Below are positions 57,417-64,000 of a DNA stretch of 64,000 nt, one piece after another; the stretch's first letter is position 1; every line of letters starts with the position of its first letter. This DNA is from Microbacterium sp. (GTDB lineage: Bacteria > Actinomycetota > Actinomycetes > Actinomycetales > Microbacteriaceae), in NCBI GenBank assembly GCA_003524435.1, contig DQHP01000176.1, forward strand, positions 3,960 through 67,959, in the 5' to 3' direction. A model generated the notes under the pieces. It had not been told where the DNA came from, searched no databases, and saw only the letters and a program-made list of their open reading frames with translations. Position numbers and translations under genes: made by a program.

Positions 57417-58931
57417 CTACTGAGCGGCGCGCTCCAAGATCAGTTCCCGCACGCGTGCTGCGTCGGCCTGTCCCTTCATCGCCTTCATGACCGCGCCGAT
57501 GATGGCACCGGCAGCCTGCACCTTGCCATCCTTGATCTTGGCCATGACATCAGGCTGCGACGCCAGAGCGTCATCGATCGCAGCGATCAACGCGCCGTCA
57601 TCCGACACGACAGCGAGGCCACGCGCATCGACGACCGCTTGCGGCGTCCCCTCACCCGCGACAACGCCCTCCAGAACCTGGCGCGCGAGCTTGTCCGTGA
57701 GTGTGCCCTCGTCTACGAGCTTCTGCAGGGCGGCAACGTTCTCCGCGCTGATGAGACCCGCAGCATCCTTGTTCTGGGTGTTCGCGAGACGCGAGATCTC
57801 ACCGGTCCACCACTTGCGTGCAGTCGCGGGCGTTGTGCCTGCTGCGATCGTCGCTTCGACCTCGTCAATCAGAGCACCATTTCGTACGTCCTGGAACTCG
57901 AGGTCGGTGAAGTTCCACTCCGCCTTCAAACGACGATGGCGAGCCACCGGCTGTTCCGGAAGCGCGGCACGCAACTCTTCGATCAACTCAGCTGTCGGCT
58001 GTACAGGCAGCAAGTCAGGCTCAGGGAAGTATCGGTAGTCATCGGCATCCGACTTCGGACGCCCCGGCGATGTGGTTCCCGTGTCCTCATGCCAATGACG
58101 CGTCTCCTGAGTGATCGAGCCGCCATCGGCGAGAATCTGCGCCTGACGCTGGATCTCATACCGAACGGCGCGCTCCACCGAACGCATCGAGTTGACGTTC
58201 TTGGTTTCTGTGCGGGTGCCCAGCTTTTCTTGCCCGCGCGGGCGCAGCGAGACGTTGGCGTCACAACGCAGGTTGCCGCGCTCCAGACGGGCCTCTGAAA
58301 TGCCGAGTCCACGAACGATGTCGCGGATCGCCGCAATGTACGCCTTGGCGTACTCGGGCGCGCGGTGTTCCGCACCAATAATGACCTTCGTGACAATCTC
58401 AACCAGCGGAACGCCCGCACGGTTGTAGTCGACCAGGGAGTACTCGGCGCCCTGGATACGGCCAGTCGCGCCGCCCATGTGCGTGAGCTTTCCCGCATCC
58501 TCTTCCATGTGCGCGCGCTCGATCGGGATCGTCACGAGCGTGCCGTCCTCGAGCTCCACGTCAACCGATCCTTCATAAGCGATCGGCTCGTCGTACTGCG
58601 AGATCTGGTAGTTCTTGCCCAGGTCTGGGTAGAAGTAGTTCTTCCGCGCGAAGCGGCTTGATTCGGCGATCGAACACCCAAGTGCGAGTCCGAGACTGAT
58701 CGACGAGCGGATCGCCGTCTCGTTGACCACGGGCAGAGAACCGGGAAGTCCCAGGTCGACCGGCGCAATCAGCGTGTTCGGCTCGGCTGCGTGATACTTC
58801 TCGTTGGCCGGGTTCGGGGCACTCGAGAACATCTTCGTGTTCGTGTTGAGCTCGACGTGCACTTCGAAACCGAGCACGGGCTCGAACATTTCCAGAGCCT
58901 TGTCGAAATCCATCAGCTTTGGAGCGGCCAT
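57417..58931 (-). CDS. gatB: Asp/Glu-tRNA amidotransferase subunit B
   Basis: The 504-residue protein is Gat[22 protein letters not shown], then [23 protein letters not shown] and [14 protein letters not shown], with the tRNA-binding helical and YqeY-like tail. It transamidates misacylated Glu-tRNA(Gln) or Asp-tRNA(Asn). GGAGGGAAG lies 5 nt before the ATG at 58931, inside the gatA end; the gatA TGA and the gatB ATG share one base (TGATG). Confidence 0.97.
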   Translation of the reverse strand: MAAPKLMDFDKALEMFEPVLGFEVHVELNTNTKMFSSAPNPANEKYHAAEPNTLIAPVDLGLPGSLPVVNETAIRSSISLGLALGCSIAESSRFARKNYFYPDLGKNYQISQYDEPIAYEGSVDVELEDGTLVTIPIERAHMEEDAGKLTHMGGATGRIQGAEYSLVDYNRAGVPLVEIVTKVIIGAEHRAPEYAKAYIAAIRDIVRGLGISEARLERGNLRCDANVSLRPRGQEKLGTRTETKNVNSMRSVERAVRYEIQRQAQILADGGSITQETRHWHEDTGTTSPGRPKSDADDYRYFPEPDLLPVQPTAELIEELRAALPEQPVARHRRLKAEWNFTDLEFQDVRNGALIDEVEATIAAGTTPATARKWWTGEISRLANTQNKDAAGLISAENVAALQKLVDEGTLTDKLARQVLEGVVAGEGTPQAVVDARGLAVVSDDGALIAAIDDALASQPDVMAKIKDGKVQAAGAIIGAVMKAMKGQADAARVRELILERAAQ

Positions 58932-60448
58932 CAGTTCTTCCCTCCTGCGAGCTGCGGTGCACGGGTGAGCAACGGAGCTCCCCACGAATCTAGAAGCACG
59001 GTCTCCAGCGCTGCTCCCACACGATAAAGACGAGCATCTTCGCGTGCAGGCGCAAGGAACTGGATGCCAACAGGTAAACCGTCGTCGTCTGCAAGACCCG
59101 ACGGAATCGAGATACCAGGAACGCCGGCGAGGTTCGCGGGAATTGTCGTCACGTCGTTCAAGTACATCTGCAGCGGGTCATCGATCCGCTCACCGATCTT
59201 GAAAGCCGTGGTCGGCGCCGACGGCGTTGCGATGACATCAACCTCCGAGAAGGCCCGCTCAAAGTCTTGCTGGATGAGCGTGCGCACTTTCTGCGCGCTG
59301 CCGTAGTAAGCGTCGTAGTAACCAGCAGACAGGGCGTACGTTCCGAGGATGATGCGACGCTTCACCTCGTCGCCGAAACCGGCTTCGCGGGTCGCCGACA
59401 TGACATCTTCGACAGTTGCGCCGCCCTCAGGGGTGATGCGTAGCCCGAAGCGCACGGAGTCGAACTTCGCGAGGTTACTGGATGCTTCGGCAGGAAGAAT
59501 CAGGTAGTACGCAGCGACTCCGTACTCGAAGTACGGAGTAGAGATCTCCACGATCTCGGCGCCGTTTGCTTCGAGAAGGTCGAGAGAAGCGCGGAAGGAT
59601 GCTGCGACGCCCGGCTGGAAGCCGGAGTCGGGCAGTTCCTTGATGACGCCGACCTTGAGCCCCTTGAGTACATCGCCGCGCGCGCCTTCTCGTGCCGCAT
59701 CCGCGAAAGACGGCCATGCATCGGTGAGCGAGGTGGAATCATGCGGGTCGTGTCCGCCGATGACGTCGTGCAGAAGGCCAGCGTCGAGGACGGTGCGCGA
59801 GACAGGACCAACCTGGTCAAGGCTGGAAGCCAACGCGATCGAGCCGTAGCGGCTTACCGCACCGTACGTCGGCTTCACACCGACTGTCCCGGTGACGTGA
59901 GCGGGCTGGCGGATCGAGCCTCCGGTGTCTGAGCCGAGGGCGAGCGGGGCTTCAAAGGCGGCAACGGCAGCAGCAGAGCCACCACCAGAACCACCGGGAA
60001 TGCGGTCAAGATCCCACGGGTTGTGGGTGGGTCCGTACGCAGAGTGCTCGGTCGACGAGCCCATCGCGAACTCATCCATATTCGTCTTGCCCAGCGGGAC
60101 GAGTCCCGCAGCGCGCGAGCGTGCCACGACTGTCGCGTCGTAGGGCGACATGTAGCCCTCGAGGATCTTCGACCCACTTGTGGTTGGCTGATCTGTCGTG
60201 ACCAGCACGTCCTTAATTGCGAGTGGCACACCCGCGAGCGGGCCGAGCTTCTCGCCCGCAGCGCGTTGCGCGTCTACCGCGTCGGCTGCCGCAAGAGCAC
60301 CTTCGTTGACGTGCAGGAAAGCGTGCACATCACCGTCAACCGCGCTGATGCGGTCAAGATGAGCTTGGGTAGCCTCACGGCTAGAGACCTCGCCCGCAGC
60401 CAGTTTGTCGGCAAGTTCCGCGGCGGTCCAGCGGATCATGTCGCTCAC
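58931..60448 (-). CDS. gatA: Asp/Glu-tRNA amidotransferase subunit A
   Basis: The 505-residue amidase-signature protein releases ammonia from glutamine for GatB. The Ser-cisSer-Lys triad is visible as Lys79 (PLAIKDVL), Ser154 ([10 protein letters not shown]) and Ser178 (GSDTGGSIR). It overlaps gatC by 4 nt. Confidence 0.97.
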   Translation of the reverse strand: MSDMIRWTAAELADKLAAGEVSSREATQAHLDRISAVDGDVHAFLHVNEGALAAADAVDAQRAAGEKLGPLAGVPLAIKDVLVTTDQPTTSGSKILEGYMSPYDATVVARSRAAGLVPLGKTNMDEFAMGSSTEHSAYGPTHNPWDLDRIPGGSGGGSAAAVAAFEAPLALGSDTGGSIRQPAHVTGTVGVKPTYGAVSRYGSIALASSLDQVGPVSRTVLDAGLLHDVIGGHDPHDSTSLTDAWPSFADAAREGARGDVLKGLKVGVIKELPDSGFQPGVAASFRASLDLLEANGAEIVEISTPYFEYGVAAYYLILPAEASSNLAKFDSVRFGLRITPEGGATVEDVMSATREAGFGDEVKRRIILGTYALSAGYYDAYYGSAQKVRTLIQQDFERAFSEVDVIATPSAPTTAFKIGERIDDPLQMYLNDVTTIPANLAGVPGISIPSGLADDDGLPVGIQFLAPAREDARLYRVGAALETVLLDSWGAPLLTRAPQLAGGKN

Positions 60449-60744
60449 TGTTCTTCCCCCAGGATCGCGGTAACGCGGAATCGGCCGTCCACGGAATCCG
60501 GCGCATTCTGCAGCACCTGCTCGTGCGTCAGAGTCTCGCCGACAACGTCAGGGCGGAAGACATTCGCGAGCGGAATCGGGTGGCTCGTGGCGACCACGTC
60601 GGGCGTCGCAACCTCGGACACCTTCGCGATGTTATCGACGATCGCGTCGAGCTGGCCCGTGAGCCGCGACACCTCGTCATCGTTGAGCTGGATGCGTGCA
60701 AGCACGCCAAGATGGCGCACGAGTTCAGGGGTGATTTCAGACAC
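60445..60744 (-). CDS. gatC: Asp/Glu-tRNA amidotransferase subunit C
   Basis: The 99-residue protein begins [28 protein letters not shown], matching GatC, which stabilises the GatA-GatB complex. The start is a GTG with TAGACT 6 nt upstream and no Shine-Dalgarno. The order gatC-gatA-gatB with overlapping ends indicates one operon. Confidence 0.96.
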   Translation of the reverse strand: MSEITPELVRHLGVLARIQLNDDEVSRLTGQLDAIVDNIAKVSEVATPDVVATSHPIPLANVFRPDVVGETLTHEQVLQNAPDSVDGRFRVTAILGEEQ

Positions 60745-60750
60745 CCCTCT

Positions 60751-60756
60751 AGTCTA
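60751..60756 (-). promoter_or_regulatory. -10 box of the gatCAB operon (leaderless)
   Basis: TAGACT on the minus strand, 6 nt before the GTG at 60744. Confidence 0.6.
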
Positions 60757-60797
60757 GTTCGCCGCGTTCCCTCTGACACGCGCTTCATGCTTCGCCA

Positions 60798-60803
60798 TAA
60801 GCT
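60798..60803 (+). promoter_or_regulatory. -10 box of the acyl-CoA ligase gene (leaderless)
   Basis: TAAGCT, 6 nt before the ATG at 60810. Confidence 0.55.
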
Positions 60804-60809
60804 GTGGGG

Positions 60810-62510
60810 ATGACGACGTTCGATCCCCCGCGCCCCTGGACCGCGAGCTATGCCGATGGCGTTCCCGAAGATCTTTCTCCCGTTGATGGCTCGCTCGTCG
60901 ACATCGTCGCGGCGTCGGCACGCGATTATCCGGATGCCGTCGCGTTGCAGTTCTTCGGAAAAGAGACGAGCTACGCCGATCTGCAGGCAGCAATTGACCG
61001 CGCAGCCGCAGGGCTTCGGCAGCTCGGCGTAGGACCCGGTGATCCCGTCGCGATCGTGCTGCCGAACTGTCCGCAGCACATCATCGCGTTCTATGCGGTA
61101 CTGCGTCTGGGCGCAGTAGTCGTTGAACACAATCCGCTGTACACCCCGCGAGAATTGCGCAAACAGTTCGAAGACCATGGCGCGAAGTACGCCATCGCCT
61201 GGAGCAAAGTCGTAAAGACTCTGCAGGAGTTTCCGAGCGATCTCGCAGTGACGTCCCTCGTGTCCGTAGACGTGACCAAGGCGATGCCCTTCGTTACGCG
61301 CCTCGCTTTGAAGCTTCCGATCGCGAAAGCCCGCGAGTCCCGCGCTGCACTCACCGAGAACGTGCGCGGTGCAATCGATTGGGAGCAGATCGTCGGCTCT
61401 TCGCCGTTACCTGCCTCACATCCGATGCCTGTGACTGACGACCTTGCGATCATTCAATACACTTCGGGCACGACCGGCACGCCCAAGGGTGCTGCTCTCA
61501 CTCACCGTAATTTAATGTCTAACGCCGCACAGGCACAGGCGTGGGTGCCGTCGATCCGTAGAGGCGAAGGCTGCGTTGTCTACGCTGTCCTGCCGATGTT
61601 TCACTCGTACGGCCTCACCCTCTGTCTCACATTCGCAATGTCTATGGGCGCGCGACTCGTGTTGTTTCCGAAGTTCGACCCTGACCTGGTGCTCGAAGTC
61701 GCCAAGAAGCATCCTGCGACCTTCTTGCCGCTCGTCCCGCCGATCGCCGAGCGTTTACTCGCCGCCGCGAAAGCGAAGGGTATTTCACTCCTGGGCACGG
61801 ACGTGGCAATCTCCGGCGCCATGGCATTGCCGCACGACCTTGTTGTTCCGTTCGAAGAAGCCACGGGAGGATACCTCGTCGAAGGTTACGGTCTGAGCGA
61901 ATGCTCGCCGGTGCTGATGGCGAACCCCGTCGCCGATAACCGGGTTCCCGGAACTGTCGGACTGCCGCTACCCGGCACCGAATGCCGCGTCATCGACCCG
62001 GACAACCCCACCCAGGACGTCGCGTCAGGAATGCCGGGCGAGCTCGTCGTTCGCGGACCGCAGGTGATGTCGGGCTACTACGGCAAACCCGAGGCTACTG
62101 ATGCATCGTTCATCGATGGTTGGTACCGCACCGGCGATATCGTCACGATCGATGATGCTGGTTTCGTACGAATCGTTGACCGGATAAAAGAGCTCATCAT
62201 TACCGGTGGCTTCAATGTCTCCCCCACCGAGGTCGAGAACGCTGTGCGTCAGCATCCGTCTGTCGCAGATGCCGCAGTCGTAGGGCTGCCGAGCGATCAT
62301 TCGGGAGAAGAAGTCGTGGTCGCAGTTGTTCTCGATGCAGGTGCGGAGCTTGATGAAGAGTCAATCCGAACTTTCGCCCGGGGCATTCTGACACCGTATA
62401 AAGTGCCGCGACGGATCTTCGTCGTCGATGAACTGCCGAAGTCGCTGATCGGTAAAGTTCTCCGCCGGCAGGTCAAAGAAAAGATCCTCGCGCTCACCAA
62501 CCACGATTGA
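60810..62510 (+). CDS. Long-chain fatty-acid-CoA ligase
   Basis: The 566-residue adenylate-forming enzyme has the AMP motif YTSGTTGTPKG at 217-227, YGLSECSPV and WYRTGDIVTIDD, and a C-terminal Lys in PKSLIGKVLRRQ. It activates fatty acids to acyl-CoA. ATG 60810 is chosen over the in-frame GTG at 60804 because of the -10 spacing. The gene is divergent from gatC. Confidence 0.92.
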   Translation: MTTFDPPRPWTASYADGVPEDLSPVDGSLVDIVAASARDYPDAVALQFFGKETSYADLQAAIDRAAAGLRQLGVGPGDPVAIVLPNCPQHIIAFYAVLRLGAVVVEHNPLYTPRELRKQFEDHGAKYAIAWSKVVKTLQEFPSDLAVTSLVSVDVTKAMPFVTRLALKLPIAKARESRAALTENVRGAIDWEQIVGSSPLPASHPMPVTDDLAIIQYTSGTTGTPKGAALTHRNLMSNAAQAQAWVPSIRRGEGCVVYAVLPMFHSYGLTLCLTFAMSMGARLVLFPKFDPDLVLEVAKKHPATFLPLVPPIAERLLAAAKAKGISLLGTDVAISGAMALPHDLVVPFEEATGGYLVEGYGLSECSPVLMANPVADNRVPGTVGLPLPGTECRVIDPDNPTQDVASGMPGELVVRGPQVMSGYYGKPEATDASFIDGWYRTGDIVTIDDAGFVRIVDRIKELIITGGFNVSPTEVENAVRQHPSVADAAVVGLPSDHSGEEVVVAVVLDAGAELDEESIRTFARGILTPYKVPRRIFVVDELPKSLIGKVLRRQVKEKILALTNHD

Positions 62511-62547
62511 GTGCGCGTCTTCACAGGGAAGGCGCACCTCGGGGCGC

Positions 62548-62553
62548 TACCCT
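62548..62553 (+). promoter_or_regulatory. -10 box of the DEAD-box helicase gene (leaderless)
   Basis: TACCCT, 6 nt before the GTG at 62560; weaker hexamer. Confidence 0.4.
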
Positions 62554-62559
62554 TAGTTA

Positions 62560-64000
62560 GTGACCCCTGAAGATGCATCGTTGAACGAGCCCACCGAAGA
62601 ATCCCCGACGACCCCTGGATTCGAGGAACTCGGCATCACCGGCCCGGTCCTCGCAGCAATCCGCGGCCTCGGCTATGAGACCCCCTCGCCTATCCAGGCA
62701 GCCACGATCCCGACGCTCCTTGGCGGCCGTGACGTGGTAGGCATGGCCCAGACCGGAACTGGCAAGACCGCCGCGTTCGCACTTCCCGTGCTTGAGCGCC
62801 TCGATGTCTCGCAGAAAACCCCGCAGGCTCTTGTGCTTGCTCCGACCCGCGAACTCGCCCTTCAGGTGTGTGAGGCGTTCGAGTCATACTCCGCGAAGAT
62901 GAAGGGCGTCCACGTCCTTCCCGTCTACGGCGGGCAGGGTTATGGCGTGCAGCTTTCTGCGCTGCGCCGCGGCGTGCATGTGGTCGTCGGCACTCCCGGA
63001 CGCATCATGGACCACCTCGCCAAGGGCACCCTTGACCTGTCCAGTCTGAAGTACCTCGTGCTCGATGAGGCCGACGAGATGCTGAAGATGGGTTTCGCCG
63101 AGGATGTCGAACAGATTCTTGCTCAGACTCCCGCCGAGAAGCAGGTCGCTCTGTTCTCTGCGACGATGCCGGCGCAGATCCGCCGTCTGGCCCAGAAGTA
63201 CCTGAGGGACGCTGAAGAGATCACGGTCAAGTCGAAGACCGCGTCGAGCACGAACATCACGCAGCGCTATCTCGTCGTCTCGTACCAGCAGAAGGTCGAC
63301 GCGCTCACCCGAATCCTCGAGGTCGAGAACTTCGACGGCATGATCGTCTTCGTTCGCACGAAGAACGAGACCGAGACGCTGGCCGAGAAGCTGCGCGCTC
63401 GCGGCTACTCCGCCGCGGCCATCAACGGCGACGTGGCGCAGGTACAGCGCGAACGCAGCGTCAATCAGCTAAAGGACGGCAAACTCGATATCCTCGTGGC
63501 CACCGATGTCGCCGCACGTGGTCTGGACGTGGAGCGCATCAGCCACGTCATCAACTACGACATCCCCACCGACACCGAGTCGTACACGCACCGTATCGGT
63601 CGCACCGGACGCGCCGGCCGTACGGGCGATGCGATCAGCTTCATCACGCCACGTGAGCGTTACCTTCTCAAGAGCATTGAGAAGGCGACCCGTCAGGCGC
63701 CGACACAGATGACACTGCCGAGCACAGATGACGTCAACACGACTCGCCTCGCGCGCTTCGATGACGGCATCACTGCTGCTCTCGCCGAGACCGGCCGCAT
63801 CTCTGCTTTCCGCGACATCGTCGCCCACTATGTGCGAAACCACGATGTTCCTGAGGCTGATGTCGCCGCCGCACTCGCCGTCGTCGCCCAGGGTGCGACC
63901 CCACTTTTGCTTGACCCGGCGAATGACCCGCTCACGGCAGCTGTCGAACGCGACAACCGTCCGCGCAATGACCGCGACCGCGGAGACCGCCCGTCGCGCG
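62560..64000 (+). CDS. DEAD-box RNA helicase, 3' end cut by window edge
   Basis: 480 residues are visible. Motifs in order: Q motif with Phe21 and Gln46, AQTGTGKT at 63-70, PTRELA, GTPGR, the DEAD box in LDEADEM (about 169-172), SAT near 201, and HRIGRTGRAGR. The segment after the helicase core is rich in Arg, Asp and Gly, as in CsdA/DeaD-type helicases with an RNA-binding C-terminus. It should unwind structured RNA, for example in ribosome assembly or cold stress. The stop is beyond the window. Confidence 0.94.
   Translation, partial: MTPEDASLNEPTEESPTTPGFEELGITGPVLAAIRGLGYETPSPIQAATIPTLLGGRDVVGMAQTGTGKTAAFALPVLERLDVSQKTPQALVLAPTRELALQVCEAFESYSAKMKGVHVLPVYGGQGYGVQLSALRRGVHVVVGTPGRIMDHLAKGTLDLSSLKYLVLDEADEMLKMGFAEDVEQILAQTPAEKQVALFSATMPAQIRRLAQKYLRDAEEITVKSKTASSTNITQRYLVVSYQQKVDALTRILEVENFDGMIVFVRTKNETETLAEKLRARGYSAAAINGDVAQVQRERSVNQLKDGKLDILVATDVAARGLDVERISHVINYDIPTDTESYTHRIGRTGRAGRTGDAISFITPRERYLLKSIEKATRQAPTQMTLPSTDDVNTTRLARFDDGITAALAETGRISAFRDIVAHYVRNHDVPEADVAAALAVVAQGATPLLLDPANDPLTAAVERDNRPRNDRDRGDRPSR

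Noticed and set aside
1..64000. CRISPR arrays, prophage, transposases and rRNA
   Set aside because: I looked for spaced direct repeats, integrase or transposase motifs and rRNA sequence and saw none.

Overview
The window is a stretch of actinobacterial chromosome from a high-GC, Gram-positive organism, most likely a Microbacteriaceae member close to Microbacterium. This rests on gene families and gene order: GlnA/GlnE/GlnA2 together, aceE-fasR-fabD-fabH-acpP-fabF, DUF3145, DUF2017 with clpS, an actinobacterial 3'-5' exonuclease/polymerase next to rnpB, and GatCAB. No database search was possible. No prophage, insertion sequence, CRISPR array or rRNA was seen. Coding density is high and almost all genes are housekeeping or conserved accessory genes.

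Layout: 1-1042 holds the 5' part of rimK (cut by the window edge) and a divergent RimB-like retropepsin-fold peptidase. 1048-10102 is mainly nitrogen metabolism: glnA with a GlnR-like operator, then on the minus strand a small SPOR-type protein gene, glnA2 and glnE, plus a lipid kinase and an MmyB-type regulator facing a small membrane protein. 10103-14164 holds polyphosphate glucokinase, RNase P RNA, an odd DNA polymerase I-like protein, a zinc-ribbon coiled-coil protein and a SEC-C protein. 14213-17260 holds oxidoreductases and an acyltransferase. 17266-25113 has tRNA-Val, the pyruvate dehydrogenase E1 gene and the fatty-acid synthesis cluster with its regulator FasR. 25254-29178 has DUF3145, a putative Fe(II)/2-oxoglutarate oxygenase behind an iron-box-like site, and a single-chain GmrSD-type (DUF262-DUF1524) restriction protein coupled to a small Cys-rich protein.

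29191-33347 is a thiamine-precursor ECF transporter operon (ykoF, ykoE, fused ATPase, EcfT) led by a TPP riboswitch, with tRNA-Met upstream. 33379-34538 has a gamma-carbonic anhydrase and dps, transcribed divergently from a region with a perfect inverted repeat and a second iron-box-like site. 34625-43762 carries an amidohydrolase, a PaiB-like flavoprotein, an alanine symporter, Nei-type glycosylase, RpiB, ferrochelatase and PepN. 43836-47022 is a coupled mscS / truncated haemoglobin / FAD dehydrogenase operon. 47061-55174 holds thioesterases, EttA, a lipoprotein, a second SSB, orn, tRNA-Arg and tRNA-His, LysE, and a metallopeptidase-clpS-DUF2017 operon. 55182-64000 has a P-loop kinase-like protein, a GerW-like protein, dinB, gatC-gatA-gatB, an acyl-CoA ligase and a DEAD-box helicase cut by the right edge.

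A recurrent signal is a TAnnnT hexamer followed by 6-8 nt and then directly by ATG or GTG with no Shine-Dalgarno. At least 17 genes show it, which points to extensive leaderless transcription. I found no clear novel multi-gene system. The best leads are the pair of near-identical iron-box-like sites (16 of 19 bases shared), the GmrSD-like protein with its own C-terminal extension and coupled Cys-rich partner, and the composite operator region between the gamma-carbonic anhydrase and dps genes.
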